From NCBI GenBank assembly GCA_030526045.1, contig JAUNDN010000003.1, forward strand, positions 1 through 64,000: a DNA stretch of 64,000 bases. Direction: 5' to 3'. Positions within the stretch are counted from its first letter, which is position 1; every line of letters begins with the position of its first letter. The stretch comes from Bacillota bacterium. Lineage in GTDB: Bacteria > Bacillota > Clostridia > Lachnospirales > Lachnospiraceae. Shown here one piece after another: positions 18,582 to 27,653 of this stretch. The notes under the pieces were generated by a model. The model saw only the letters and a list, made by a program, of their open reading frames with translations, made no database searches and was not told the DNA's origin. A program made the translations under genes and the position numbers.

Positions 18582-19788
18582 AATATAGCTTTTCCTCCGT
18601 AAGAATCTTCTTCATTTCCTGTAATTGCCCAAAGGTCAGGTCACTATAATCTATTATGCCACTTTCTATCCGCTTCTTGAAAATACCACCAATGATCTTT
18701 TCATAATCAAGTTGTATATTCGGTTCCTTTGAAAAAAGATAATTAATAGAGGAAATAACTGTATCAGAAAAAAGCAATACCACCGTTTCCCCGGATCGTA
18801 TGCTTTCCGACTTATCCAGATATTCCTTCAGAATTTCCTTTACTCTTTGCGGAAACTGATTTTCCTCCAAAATGGTCTGTGCATTTTCCCAGCTGTTCTC
18901 TCCTCTCAGGATTCCGATTCTGTGATAATAACCACATGCCTTTACCAGTGCATCATCCATATTCAACCTCTTGGCAATTCTGTCACAAAGGTATGCGGTA
19001 TGGATCGCATGATAGTATTCATCTTTAGAAGTATTTTTCAGCTCTACAAGGAGTGGACATTCCGGGTCATTCATGTCCATATATAAATCTCTTTTACTGT
19101 ATATTACTGCAAAACTGAAATATTTCAAAAGAATCAGCAAAAGAATCGTGCATACAAGAAGATTTACAACCGGTATCAATAACATGTCCAAGTGCAAGGT
19201 TTCATTTACAAACAAAACCTCCTGCAGGGCAAGACACACCAATTGCATCATAAGGGAAATCACCAGTGGAAGCACTACCTTAAAAGTAATATTTACGTAA
19301 GAAAAAACTGTAGCACCAATCAGACCGCCAATAAAATAAATAAAAAATTCACTTCCGTTTCCACTGTACAGCATACAGGTAATCATCAAAAGCACTGTTC
19401 CGGCCGAAATACCGGTTACCTGATTGCTAAAAATGGTAAGGCTGATAAATACTGCAAGATAAGGCCAGCCTCCAACCGGAAGCATAGGAAATAAAAGGCA
19501 GCCGCAAAGAGAAAGAAGATACAGTAACGCAAATCGCAAAAGATGCACATCATTATCAAACAGAAAGGTCTCCTTCTCAATTCCCTGTTCTATGGAAAAA
19601 ACGACTGCTCCCATTCCCACCGCCGCAAGAATTAGTAGACCTGCCGTCTCAATTATGCTTCTTCCATAGAAAGCAGATGCAAGACCGCTTCCTACAACTG
19701 TAATCAGATATATGAGTGCTTCCTGCGCTAGTCTTTCTCTATTCTCCCTTTTATTTGAGTTGTCGGTAGCTTCACTGTTTTTTTCCAT
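18565..19788 (-). CDS. PgpH-like membrane protein with degenerate HD domain
   Basis: Sits where pgpH, encoding the 7TM-HD cyclic-di-AMP phosphodiesterase, normally lies between phoH and ybeY. The 407-aa protein has six or seven hydrophobic segments (about 25-230) and a cytoplasmic domain that follows PgpH collinearly: DPECPLL (241-247), H260, GYYHRIG (286-292), FSDTV (340-344), DLTFGQLQE. The HD dyad is H289-R290, so the metal-binding aspartate is arginine, and the later His-rich part of the active site is missing. The large extracellular domain before the first PgpH helix is also absent. Catalysis is therefore unlikely; a sensor or scaffold role is inferred. Translational overlaps with both neighbours argue it is a kept gene. 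Confidence 0.85.
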   Translation of the reverse strand: MEKNSEATDNSNKRENRERLAQEALIYLITVVGSGLASAFYGRSIIETAGLLILAAVGMGAVVFSIEQGIEKETFLFDNDVHLLRFALLYLLSLCGCLLFPMLPVGGWPYLAVFISLTIFSNQVTGISAGTVLLMITCMLYSGNGSEFFIYFIGGLIGATVFSYVNITFKVVLPLVISLMMQLVCLALQEVLFVNETLHLDMLLIPVVNLLVCTILLLILLKYFSFAVIYSKRDLYMDMNDPECPLLVELKNTSKDEYYHAIHTAYLCDRIAKRLNMDDALVKACGYYHRIGILRGENSWENAQTILEENQFPQRVKEILKEYLDKSESIRSGETVVLLFSDTVISSINYLFSKEPNIQLDYEKIIGGIFKKRIESGIIDYSDLTFGQLQEMKKILTEEKLYYDFLR

Positions 19789-20782
19789 GCGTTATGTTCC
19801 TACTCTTACGTTTACTATCATGATTCTCTTTTGCTTCATAGCTCTCATATGCTTTTACTATCTTCTGAACTAATGGGTGTCTTACAACATCACGGCTACT
19901 CATCTTGCAGAACGCAATTCCCTCAATGCCGTGCAGAACTCTTACTGCTACATCCAGCCCAGAGGCATTTCCCGGCGCAAGATCCTTTTGCGAAGCATCA
20001 CCCGTAACAATTACCTTAGAACCGAACCCGATTCTTGTAAGGAACATTTTCATCTGTGCTGGTGTCGTATTCTGGGCCTCATCCAGAATAATATAGGCGT
20101 TATCAAGAGTACGCCCCCTCATATACGCCAGAGGTGCCACTTCTATTAAACCCTTTTCCATATTTCTTAAAAACGTTTCGGCACCCATGATCTGGTACAG
20201 TGCATCATAAAGAGGACGCAAGTATGGATCCACCTTGCTTTGAAGGTCTCCCGGTAAAAAACCAAGTTTTTCACCTGCCTCTATGGCCGGCCTTGTAAGG
20301 ATAATCCTTTCCACCTCCTGATTTTTAAAGGCGGTAATTGCCATTGCCATTGCCAGGTATGTCTTCCCGGTTCCTGCAGGTCCCAAGCCGAATACTACCA
20401 TGTTGTTACGTATCGCATCTACATAATGCTTTTGTCCCAGTGTTTTCGGCTTCACCGGCTTGCCGGATATTGTATGGCAGATACAGTCTTTGTCTATTTC
20501 CAATAAAACATCATCATTTTCTTCCATACTCATTGTAATCGCATAATCCACATTCTGTTCCTGAATCATATTTCCTCTCATTGATAACTCTGTCAGTTCA
20601 CCGATAATTGCTTTGGCTTTTTTAACGCTTTCGGCGCTTCCGCTGATTCTCACCTCACCATTTCGATCCACAATCGACACCTTAAGTTGTCTCTCCAGCT
20701 TCTTGACATGGCTGTCAAACTGTCCAAAAACATTCTGCTGCTCCGTGGCAGGAACGATTATTATTTCAGAAATTACTTCCAT
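19772..20782 (-). CDS. phoH: PhoH-family ATPase
   Basis: Cytosolic P-loop protein thought to act in RNA metabolism, often linked to ybeY. 336 aa, with a KH-like N-terminal region (residues ~1-75), Walker A GPAGTGKT at 134-141, and Walker B AYIILDEAQNT followed by GDASQKDL. Lys/Arg-rich C-terminus. It lies 19 bases after yqfD and overlaps the HD gene by 17. Family certain; biochemical role not fully settled. Confidence 0.93.
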   Translation of the reverse strand: MEVISEIIIVPATEQQNVFGQFDSHVKKLERQLKVSIVDRNGEVRISGSAESVKKAKAIIGELTELSMRGNMIQEQNVDYAITMSMEENDDVLLEIDKDCICHTISGKPVKPKTLGQKHYVDAIRNNMVVFGLGPAGTGKTYLAMAMAITAFKNQEVERIILTRPAIEAGEKLGFLPGDLQSKVDPYLRPLYDALYQIMGAETFLRNMEKGLIEVAPLAYMRGRTLDNAYIILDEAQNTTPAQMKMFLTRIGFGSKVIVTGDASQKDLAPGNASGLDVAVRVLHGIEGIAFCKMSSRDVVRHPLVQKIVKAYESYEAKENHDSKRKSRNITHGKKQ

Positions 20783-20801
20783 TCATTACTCCCGCTCTGT
20801 T

Positions 20802-22058
20802 TCATTCAGTCTCTTCCTGAACCGGTGCTTCCTCAATCTGCATCAACGTTGTTTTCCTGGTTGTACCTGTCTTTTCTTCAGCAAGAAAATCAGCTTTCAT
20901 TTTCCATACACCGGAAGTCTTATTAATTGTAACATTTTTTTCTATAATTTGTACCCCTTTTTCCTGTAAAGTTTGAATAAATTTTTCCAGTTTCTGTTCA
21001 AATAAACTCTTCACTTCTTCTTTTGTGTATTTTTTCTCCTCAACAATATATTCTCTTACCAGATTGTTACCGATATACACCGGCAAATAATAATTTTCAA
21101 ACACCTTTAGTTGCTTTTTTTCCTCTACCACATCACTTCTTTCAAACCTTGTTCCAGGGAGCAGCACCTGAAGTCTTCTGGTTCCAACAATCAGAAAAGG
21201 GATTTTCTTATCCCTTCCCGTATAAATCTTTCTTTCATATTTTTCGTCAACCTCCTCCTTTATCGAATAAACGCACTGTATAATAACATCTGCATCCGCT
21301 TTGCAAAAATCATATCGCTTGATCGTGCTGTCATCATTATAGATTGGGACACCGCCTTCTACGAGAATATCATCCTTTTTTACTTCTGTTCCCGCAATCA
21401 CCTTAGGGACTCCGCTTCTCGTTACTATACTGACAACAACTCCATCCTTGTCTGCAACCAGATCCATTCCTGCTTCTTCTTTTTCCCCATCATTCTCCTT
21501 CTTTTCTTCTCCATCCATAACAATCACATCATTTTCCTTCACTTGAATCAACAATCTGGTTCCGTCAATCTGTACAGAGGTCCATGTTACAATATCAAAA
21601 CAGGTTCTGATCGACGCCTCAAGCTTTTCAATATCGACATCCTTCTTTTTCATTCCTACTTCGATTTGATTTTCCACAAGGAAATCAAAAAACACATCCG
21701 TGGTCACAAAATAATTGCCGTCAATTTCAATAGCCCAGACAAATCCTGACATCCACATCCAAAAGCAAAGGCTTCCCAAAAGACCCAAAAGAAATATTTT
21801 TCGTTTCCATGCCCGTACAGAAAGAAAGGGTAGTCCATAACGTCTTGTTATGACCACCCTTGTTCCCGTTTTTCTTGTAAATCCTTTCAGGCAATAAAAA
21901 CTTTTTAAGCGAATATTCATGGTATAGTAGTCACCATGATTCACGATATTCCACAAGAAAATATTATGGTTACTGCAAAGATTCATAAATCGTTCCGGGG
22001 AAAACCCCCATACCTTGATCGTAAGATATCCCTGCAGATATCGGATTACCTGTAGCAT
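20802..22058 (-). CDS. yqfD: Sporulation protein YqfD
   Basis: The 418-aa protein has one strong transmembrane segment (about residues 84-106, LLGLLGSLCFWMWMSGFVWAI) and a long extracytoplasmic part. N-terminal RYLQGYLTIKVWGFSPERF matches the YqfD opening and GFTRKTGTRVVITRRYGLPF the pre-membrane segment. In Bacillus yqfD is a sigma-E gene of the mother cell next to yqfC and phoH, the same order as here. The start is placed at 22058; an in-frame GTG at 22070 forms part of the GTGAGGTG ribosome site. Confidence 0.9.
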   Translation of the reverse strand: MLQVIRYLQGYLTIKVWGFSPERFMNLCSNHNIFLWNIVNHGDYYTMNIRLKSFYCLKGFTRKTGTRVVITRRYGLPFLSVRAWKRKIFLLGLLGSLCFWMWMSGFVWAIEIDGNYFVTTDVFFDFLVENQIEVGMKKKDVDIEKLEASIRTCFDIVTWTSVQIDGTRLLIQVKENDVIVMDGEEKKENDGEKEEAGMDLVADKDGVVVSIVTRSGVPKVIAGTEVKKDDILVEGGVPIYNDDSTIKRYDFCKADADVIIQCVYSIKEEVDEKYERKIYTGRDKKIPFLIVGTRRLQVLLPGTRFERSDVVEEKKQLKVFENYYLPVYIGNNLVREYIVEEKKYTKEEVKSLFEQKLEKFIQTLQEKGVQIIEKNVTINKTSGVWKMKADFLAEEKTGTTRKTTLMQIEEAPVQEETE

Positions 22059-22075
22059 GCTGCACCTCACACTTT

Positions 22076-22414
22076 CTACGAACTTAAGTAGCGGATCTGC
22101 TCAATCCGTCCGCTGATTTTCATATCCTCATTCGTATAGTAGACGATCCTCAGTCTTTTTCCGATAATTTCAATTTTACAGGTCTTTCCCTGCAGCAAAA
22201 TCATCTCTCCGTTATACTCAATGATTCCCCGATAGTTTTCTACGAACGCTTCGGAATTTCCTGTAACTGTGACAATAGAAGCCCCAAGCATGGAATCCTT
22301 CGGCAGCTTTAACGATTCCACCATTAGCTCTTTGCCCGATACGGTCTTATTTGCTTCTCTTTCCCTTCTGGTCTGTGCCCAGAAATTTCCTGATTTCTGT
22401 TTCCTTTTCATCAT
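22076..22414 (-). CDS. yqfC: Sporulation protein YqfC
   Basis: The 112-aa soluble protein has the YqfC core: LKLPKDSMLGASIVTVTGN, FVENYRGIIEYNGEMILLQ and the ending SGRIEQIRYLSS. Homologues are often nearer 90 aa; here an extra basic N-terminus (KRKQKSGNFWAQTRRERE) is predicted. No clear ribosome site precedes the first ATG (22414) or the second (22411). A perfect 9-bp inverted repeat spans them, so the start is less certain than the gene. Paired with yqfD 17 bases downstream. Confidence 0.85.
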   Translation of the reverse strand: MMKRKQKSGNFWAQTRREREANKTVSGKELMVESLKLPKDSMLGASIVTVTGNSEAFVENYRGIIEYNGEMILLQGKTCKIEIIGKRLRIVYYTNEDMKISGRIEQIRYLSS

Positions 22415-22472
22415 ATCATACTATATGATGAATCACGTCTGTCTAGACCAGCCGTCGGCTCCGCTTTCCTTT

Positions 22473-23777
22473 CTATTTCACAACTCCAATAATAACATTT
22501 CTCAGTTCCGGTTTCTCCTGCCCGATACGATAAGCACCAAGAAGCCGCTCTTTTGCCGCCTTAAGCTTCTCATAATCGTTTGCATATAGAGTAGCCAGTT
22601 CCTCTCCTGTCTTTACCTTGGCCCCTACTTTCTTATTTAATATAATTCCTACCGAAAGATCAATCACACTTTCCTTCGTCTCACGTCCGCCTCCCAGGAT
22701 CAAAGAAGCAATTCCGGCTTCATCACAGATGATCTTCTGCACATAACCTTCAGAAGGTGCCAATATTGCTTCTTCATAGGCAGCCTTCGCCAGAAGCTCC
22801 GGATGATAAACCGCTCTTTCATCTCCTCCCTGTGCCTTTACAAATTCTGCCAGTTTATCAAGCGCTCTTCCATCCTTAATGACCTGTTCCAGCTGCGATC
22901 TCGCCTCCTGTTCTGTAGAAGCAACACCTCCTGCGATCAGCATCAAGGCCCCAATTGTCATACAAAGCTCAGTAAAATCAGCCGGTCCTTGTCCTTTTAG
23001 GGTATCAATTGCTTCCTTTACCTCCAGGGCATTTCCTATCGCATTTCCAAGCGGCTGATCCATATCCGAAACCACCGCAAGCGTATTCCGTCCTGCATTT
23101 TTGCCAAGACTCACCATCTCCCTTGCAAGCGCAAAAGCATCCTCCTGTTTCTTCATAAAGGCTCCGCTTCCGGTCTTAACATCAAGCACAATGGCATCAG
23201 CTCCCGCCGCCAGTTTCTTGCTCATTATGGAGGAAGCAATCAAAGACATATTATCAACCGTTGCGGTCACATCTCTTAACGCGTAAAGCTTCTTATCTGC
23301 CGGCGCAAGCTCTTTTGTCTGCCCCATAATGGCAATTCCGATTTCATTTACATTGGAAATAAACTTCTGTGTTGAAATATCCGTTGAAAAGCCCGGAAAG
23401 CTTTCCAGTTTGTCTATGGTTCCACCGGTGTGTCCCAGCCCTCTGCCACTCATCTTCGCAATTTTCACACCGCAGGCAGATACCATCGGTGTAAGTGCAA
23501 GGGAGGTTTTATCCCCCACACCTCCGGTACTGTGTTTATCCACCTTTACGCCGTCAATACCGGATAAATTGAGCATATCTCCGCTTTGAGCCATAGCCAT
23601 TGTCAAATGAAGGGTTTCCTCTTCATTCATCCCAACAAAATAAATCGCCATCATCATCGCAGACATCTGATAATCCGGAATATTCCCACGTGTATATTCC
23701 TCTATCATAAAATAGATTTCATCCTTCGACAGTACCCCACCGTTTCTTTTTTTCATAATCAAATCATACATTCTCAT
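22473..23777 (-). CDS. pdp: Pyrimidine-nucleoside (thymidine) phosphorylase
   Basis: Phosphorolysis of thymidine, deoxyuridine or uridine to base and (deoxy)ribose-1-phosphate in nucleoside salvage. The 434-aa length and the signature [17 protein letters not shown] near 108-124 are diagnostic of the thymidine/pyrimidine phosphorylase family; [14 protein letters not shown] near 80-93 binds phosphate. DeoA-type and Pdp-type specificity cannot be separated by eye, though Firmicutes enzymes are usually Pdp. It stands between rlmH and yqfC, without other deo genes. Confidence 0.93.
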   Translation of the reverse strand: MRMYDLIMKKRNGGVLSKDEIYFMIEEYTRGNIPDYQMSAMMMAIYFVGMNEEETLHLTMAMAQSGDMLNLSGIDGVKVDKHSTGGVGDKTSLALTPMVSACGVKIAKMSGRGLGHTGGTIDKLESFPGFSTDISTQKFISNVNEIGIAIMGQTKELAPADKKLYALRDVTATVDNMSLIASSIMSKKLAAGADAIVLDVKTGSGAFMKKQEDAFALAREMVSLGKNAGRNTLAVVSDMDQPLGNAIGNALEVKEAIDTLKGQGPADFTELCMTIGALMLIAGGVASTEQEARSQLEQVIKDGRALDKLAEFVKAQGGDERAVYHPELLAKAAYEEAILAPSEGYVQKIICDEAGIASLILGGGRETKESVIDLSVGIILNKKVGAKVKTGEELATLYANDYEKLKAAKERLLGAYRIGQEKPELRNVIIGVVK

Positions 23778-23803
23778 GGTAAGCCCTCCTTCTAAACGCC
23801 ATA

Positions 23804-24283
23804 CTACTTATGATATGGTTCCCCCATATTAATCCGGAAACATCTGTATATCTGCTCAAGCAATATTACCCTCATTAATTGATGCGGGAATGTCATTTTA
23901 GAAAAGCTGATTGCTCTGTCAGAAATCTCAGACACCTCATGGTGTAGTCCAAGCGACCCTCCAATCACAAACTGGATATGACTCTTTCCTTGAACCGCCA
24001 GTTGTTTCAATTGCTTTGCAAAGGAAAGCGAATCCGGATTTTCACCTTCTATTTCCAACGAATAAATATAGGCATCCTCATTCAGATGCCTTAAAATTCT
24101 CGCAGCCTCTTTTTCCTTAATTTGCTCCTCCATGGCAGGACTGGCATTATCCGGTGTTTTTTCATCCTGCACCTCGATAATTTCCAGTTTGCAATACCTG
24201 CTAAGACGTTTTTCAAATTCAGAAACTGCTTTTCTGTAAAAATCTTCTTTTATTTTGCCAACGCAAATAATGGTGATCTTCAT
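23804..24283 (-). CDS. rlmH: 23S rRNA (pseudouridine1915-N3)-methyltransferase RlmH
   Basis: SPOUT methyltransferase modifying helix 69 of 23S rRNA. 159 aa, the family length. [16 protein letters not shown] at the start, [12 protein letters not shown] (the trefoil-knot SAM loop) near 105-117 and [22 protein letters not shown] at the end are all diagnostic. The start codon overlaps the stop of the upstream zinc-ribbon gene (ATGA). Confidence 0.96.
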   Translation of the reverse strand: MKITIICVGKIKEDFYRKAVSEFEKRLSRYCKLEIIEVQDEKTPDNASPAMEEQIKEKEAARILRHLNEDAYIYSLEIEGENPDSLSFAKQLKQLAVQGKSHIQFVIGGSLGLHHEVSEISDRAISFSKMTFPHQLMRVILLEQIYRCFRINMGEPYHK

Positions 24284-24990
24284 TCATCATCTTCCTTAAA
24301 TATTTCAGAATAAATCTCTTCAATAAGCCTGTCCAGATAGTCCTCATCCAGATTCATAAACTGATTCTGTATTGTGCTTTTCACATAATCAAATCTTTGA
24401 AAATATTTAAGTTCCACGGACTGCTGTTCAACATCAAGTAACCTGTCGATTTCATCCTCATAAAGATTCTCAATACACCATTTCTTAATCTCAGCAGTCA
24501 GGTTATTCTCTTTATGTGCCTCTTTCCTTAAAATTCTGGAATTTCTCAAGGACACAATCCCCATGATAATGAAGAGAATAAAGACTACCCCCATGACACC
24601 ACTGATCACATATTTGCCAATTAGTGAAGAATTGATATCAAAATAATCAAAGTAAAACAGAACAGTTGCCACCAAACCGATTCCGCCGACCGCGAGCAGC
24701 GCAATTGCCGAGGCTCTGTTTTCTTCCGCTTTTTCTTCGTTATTAACATAGCGAGACTGATGATAAGGCGTAGACGCCTTCTTCGGAATAGCTTCTACTG
24801 AATTAAATAACTCTTCAGGAATTCCTTTCCCGCTTTCCATCATTACCTGCATCATGGCAAGCGCTTCCTGTTGTGTAATTTCCGGCTCTGTCCCTTCCTC
24901 CGGAAGCTTCTCTACAAGCTCACATTCGCAGTCTGCACAAACAGTAATCCCTTCTACATACTCACATTTACATTTCGGACACCACGCCAT
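24280..24990 (-). CDS. Uncharacterised zinc-ribbon membrane protein
   Basis: The 236-aa protein has a CxxC-x10-CxxC zinc ribbon at residues 4-21 (C4, C7, C18, C21), an acidic linker, two adjacent hydrophobic segments (about 95-118 and 127-150), and a C-terminal cytoplasmic part rich in D/E and aromatic residues. I recognise no catalytic motif. The arrangement resembles small membrane proteins common in Lachnospiraceae whose function is unknown. Translational overlap with rlmH suggests co-expression. Confidence 0.75.
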   Translation of the reverse strand: MAWCPKCKCEYVEGITVCADCECELVEKLPEEGTEPEITQQEALAMMQVMMESGKGIPEELFNSVEAIPKKASTPYHQSRYVNNEEKAEENRASAIALLAVGGIGLVATVLFYFDYFDINSSLIGKYVISGVMGVVFILFIIMGIVSLRNSRILRKEAHKENNLTAEIKKWCIENLYEDEIDRLLDVEQQSVELKYFQRFDYVKSTIQNQFMNLDEDYLDRLIEEIYSEIFKEDDE

Positions 24991-25050
24991 ACTCCGTACC
25001 TCCTTAATACCCCTAGATATTATTTTACTACGGAATGAATTATGTTTCCA

Positions 25051-26088
25051 CTAATTTTTATTCTTTGAAATCAGGCAGGGAACTCCGATATTTACATTAT
25101 CCTTCGGTAGCATCCAGAAGTAGTTATTAGGATCATTATAGTCCCTGAAAACAGGACGATTTCCCTTTTTGTCCTTAGTGTCTACCGGATAGGTCCAGGA
25201 ACCCTGTTGTGCCTTTGCTTCCCATTCCAGCATATCTTCCTTTCCCTTTTCAATGGTTGTAATATAAAATTCCCCATCAACAAGTCCGGCATGATAGCTT
25301 CCGATCCGGTTAGAACTATAACGAACATCCTCTTTTAAATTATCCGAATTAAAATCATAGTGTTCTGATCCTTCTCCCTCTGGAAGATCATTCACCCAGG
25401 AACCGGTATACTGATGATACGTGTACGCGTCATTGGTCTTTTCCCCATTATGAAAATGATAATGTACCCATGTACCGTTTCCGTTTCTGACACCATTCTT
25501 CCACTCACCATAATAATACTGATTGTCCGCATAAACAGCAATTCCGGTGCCGTCTGCCTGTCCGGATGCGTTCAGATTTCCATAATAATAGCAGTCATCG
25601 GTTCCCTTAAGCTTCCATGACATTGCCTTAAAACGGTCAAGATTCACCAGGTCGTCCAATGCCTTTTGGTTACTATCTGCCCAGTAAGCCATCATTTCTT
25701 TTAGTTGGGCATCTTTGTCAAACTTTATCTTGCTTAAGTCCACCTTCGCCTGCTGCATAATTTCTTTGTATGGGGTTGGACTTGGTGTCGCCTCCGGTGT
25801 AGCTGACGGTGTCGGCATCTCTTCTTTTTGTATCTCCTGAAGACTGTCCTTAACCGCATCAGAATCTGCCTGTACACGGTCATTCTCATTTTCAGCGTTT
25901 TCATCTGCATAATCCATGATGCTCTGCTGTACATCATCCGTATTCTTATCTTCCTTATTTCGATTATTGATAAGTAGCATGATTGCCAGAATCAGAACAA
26001 TAAGGATTACCGGAATCACACTCACTATAATTTTGGCTTTATCAAATTCCTGAAATTCCTCATCATCTTCATCAAACATCTTTTTCAT
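25051..26088 (-). CDS. Membrane-anchored MORN-repeat-like protein
   Basis: The 345-aa product has an acidic cytoplasmic start, one transmembrane segment (about 19-41), and a Glu/Asp/Thr-Pro-Ser-rich extracellular linker with repeated TP/SP pairs (about 85-115). MORN-like repeats follow: YYGNLNASGQADGTG, YYYGEWKNGVRNGNG and YTGSWVNDLPEGEG. MORN repeats are often membrane- or lipid-associated; no enzyme motif is seen. The start is set at 26088 (MKKMFDED); ribosome-site support is weak (AAAGG 14 bases upstream), and a longer frame to 26151 is possible. Function unknown. Confidence 0.7.
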   Translation of the reverse strand: MKKMFDEDDEEFQEFDKAKIIVSVIPVILIVLILAIMLLINNRNKEDKNTDDVQQSIMDYADENAENENDRVQADSDAVKDSLQEIQKEEMPTPSATPEATPSPTPYKEIMQQAKVDLSKIKFDKDAQLKEMMAYWADSNQKALDDLVNLDRFKAMSWKLKGTDDCYYYGNLNASGQADGTGIAVYADNQYYYGEWKNGVRNGNGTWVHYHFHNGEKTNDAYTYHQYTGSWVNDLPEGEGSEHYDFNSDNLKEDVRYSSNRIGSYHAGLVDGEFYITTIEKGKEDMLEWEAKAQQGSWTYPVDTKDKKGNRPVFRDYNDPNNYFWMLPKDNVNIGVPCLISKNKN

Positions 26089-26212
26089 AAATGTACCCGT
26101 GCCTTTCCTGCTAAGATAACATATCCATTTTACTCTTCCTTTACGATACACCGGAATTTTTAATTTCTCGCAAAAGAATTATTAATTATTTCTTATTTTC
26201 TTCGATTGTTTT

Positions 26213-26246
26213 CAAAAATCATGCCGGAAGCTGGTTCCGGCATGAT
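26213..26246 (-). terminator. Rho-independent terminator after nfnB
   Basis: A perfect 12-bp stem ATCATGCCGGAA / TTCCGGCATGAT (26218-26229 with 26235-26246) with a 5-base loop, followed on the minus strand by TTTTTG. It ends the folate/nfn transcription unit 21 bases past the nfnB stop. Confidence 0.92.
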
Positions 26247-26267
26247 TCATTCCTATAGGATACTCGA

Positions 26268-27653
26268 TTATTTATTTTTCAAATATTCATCAATTCCCTT
26301 CGCACCTGCACGCCCGGCTCCCATAGCAAGAATAACCGTAGCAGCTCCGGTAACGGCATCTCCGCCTGCATAAACCCCTTCCTTAGAGGTTTTACCCAAT
26401 TCTTCATCAGCTACGATACACTTCCACTTATTGACCTCAAGTCCCTCTGTTGTAGATGAAATAAGAGGATTCGGTGAGGTACCGAGTGACATGATAACCG
26501 TATCAACATCAATGACGAATTCGGAGCCTTTTATTTCAACCGGACGTCTTCTGCCGGATTCATCCGGTTCTCCAAGTTCCATTTTCACACACTTGATTCC
26601 GGATACCCAGCCCTTTTCATCCTCAAGAATTTCTACCGGATTGGTCAGAAGGTCAAAGATAATTCCTTCTTCCTTTGCATGATGTACTTCTTCCACACGA
26701 GCAGGGAGTTCTTCTTCACTTCTTCTGTACACAATATGAACCTCAGCGCCAAGACGAAGTGCTGTTCTTGCAGCATCCATCGCAACATTTCCGCCGCCGA
26801 CAACCGCAACCTTTTTGCCTCTCATGATAGGTGTACTTGAATTCTCATCAAAGGCTTTCATGAGATTGCTTCTTGTCAGGTATTCGTTTGCAGAGAAAAC
26901 ACCGTTTGCCTGTTCTCCGGGAATACCCATAAACTTGGGAAGTCCGGCACCGGAGCCGATAAATACGGCATCAAAGCCTTCCTCTGAAAGTAATTCATCT
27001 ATGGTAACGGATTTTCCTACCACTACGTTTGTCTCAATCTTTACACCCAACGCCTTTACATTTTCAATTTCTTTTGCCACTACCTTCGTCTTAGGAAGAC
27101 GGAACTCCGGAATTCCATATACCAGAACACCGCCCGGCTCATGAAGCGCTTCAAAGATCGTCACATCATAGCCCATCTTTGCAAGATCACCTGCACAGGT
27201 AAGCCCGGCAGGACCGGAGCCGATCACCGCAACCTTTTTACCGTTCTTTTCAGCAGCACCCTGAGGCTTAATACCGTTTTCACTTGCCCAGTCAGCCACA
27301 AAACGTTCCAGCTTACCGATTGAAATTGCCTCTCCCTTAATGCCTCTGATACATTTCCCTTCACATTGACTCTCCTGGGGACAGACACGTCCGCATACAG
27401 CAGGAAGTGCGGAAGATTCACTGATCACCTGATAAGCCGATTCAATATCCCCCTCTTTTACCTTTTCGATAAATCCCGGAATGTTAATGGATACCGGACA
27501 TCCCTTAATGCACTGTGCATTTTTACAGTTTATACACCTTGCAGCCTCCTCCATTGCCTCTTCTTTATTATAGCCAAGGCATACCTCTTCGAAATTAGCA
27601 GCTCTTTCCTTTGCGTCCTGCTCCCTTACAGGAATTTTCTTTAATACATCCAT
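26268..27653 (-). CDS. nfnB: NADH-dependent ferredoxin:NADP+ oxidoreductase, large subunit (GltD-like)
   Basis: Likely large subunit of the flavin-based electron-bifurcating transhydrogenase NfnAB, which couples NADH and reduced ferredoxin to NADP+ reduction. 461 aa: N-terminal cysteine clusters CINCKNAQCIKGCP (near 42-55) and CGRVCPQESQCEGKC (near 90-104) for two [4Fe-4S] centres, FAD fold VIGSGPAGLTCAGDLA, NADPH fold VVGGGNVAMDAARTA, GGDAVTGAATVI at the end. Alone it would be called glutamate synthase small chain, but no gltB is present. It abuts the NfnA-type gene, with one shared base between that stop and this start region, which fixes the assignment. Confidence 0.9.
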   Translation of the reverse strand: MDVLKKIPVREQDAKERAANFEEVCLGYNKEEAMEEAARCINCKNAQCIKGCPVSINIPGFIEKVKEGDIESAYQVISESSALPAVCGRVCPQESQCEGKCIRGIKGEAISIGKLERFVADWASENGIKPQGAAEKNGKKVAVIGSGPAGLTCAGDLAKMGYDVTIFEALHEPGGVLVYGIPEFRLPKTKVVAKEIENVKALGVKIETNVVVGKSVTIDELLSEEGFDAVFIGSGAGLPKFMGIPGEQANGVFSANEYLTRSNLMKAFDENSSTPIMRGKKVAVVGGGNVAMDAARTALRLGAEVHIVYRRSEEELPARVEEVHHAKEEGIIFDLLTNPVEILEDEKGWVSGIKCVKMELGEPDESGRRRPVEIKGSEFVIDVDTVIMSLGTSPNPLISSTTEGLEVNKWKCIVADEELGKTSKEGVYAGGDAVTGAATVILAMGAGRAGAKGIDEYLKNK

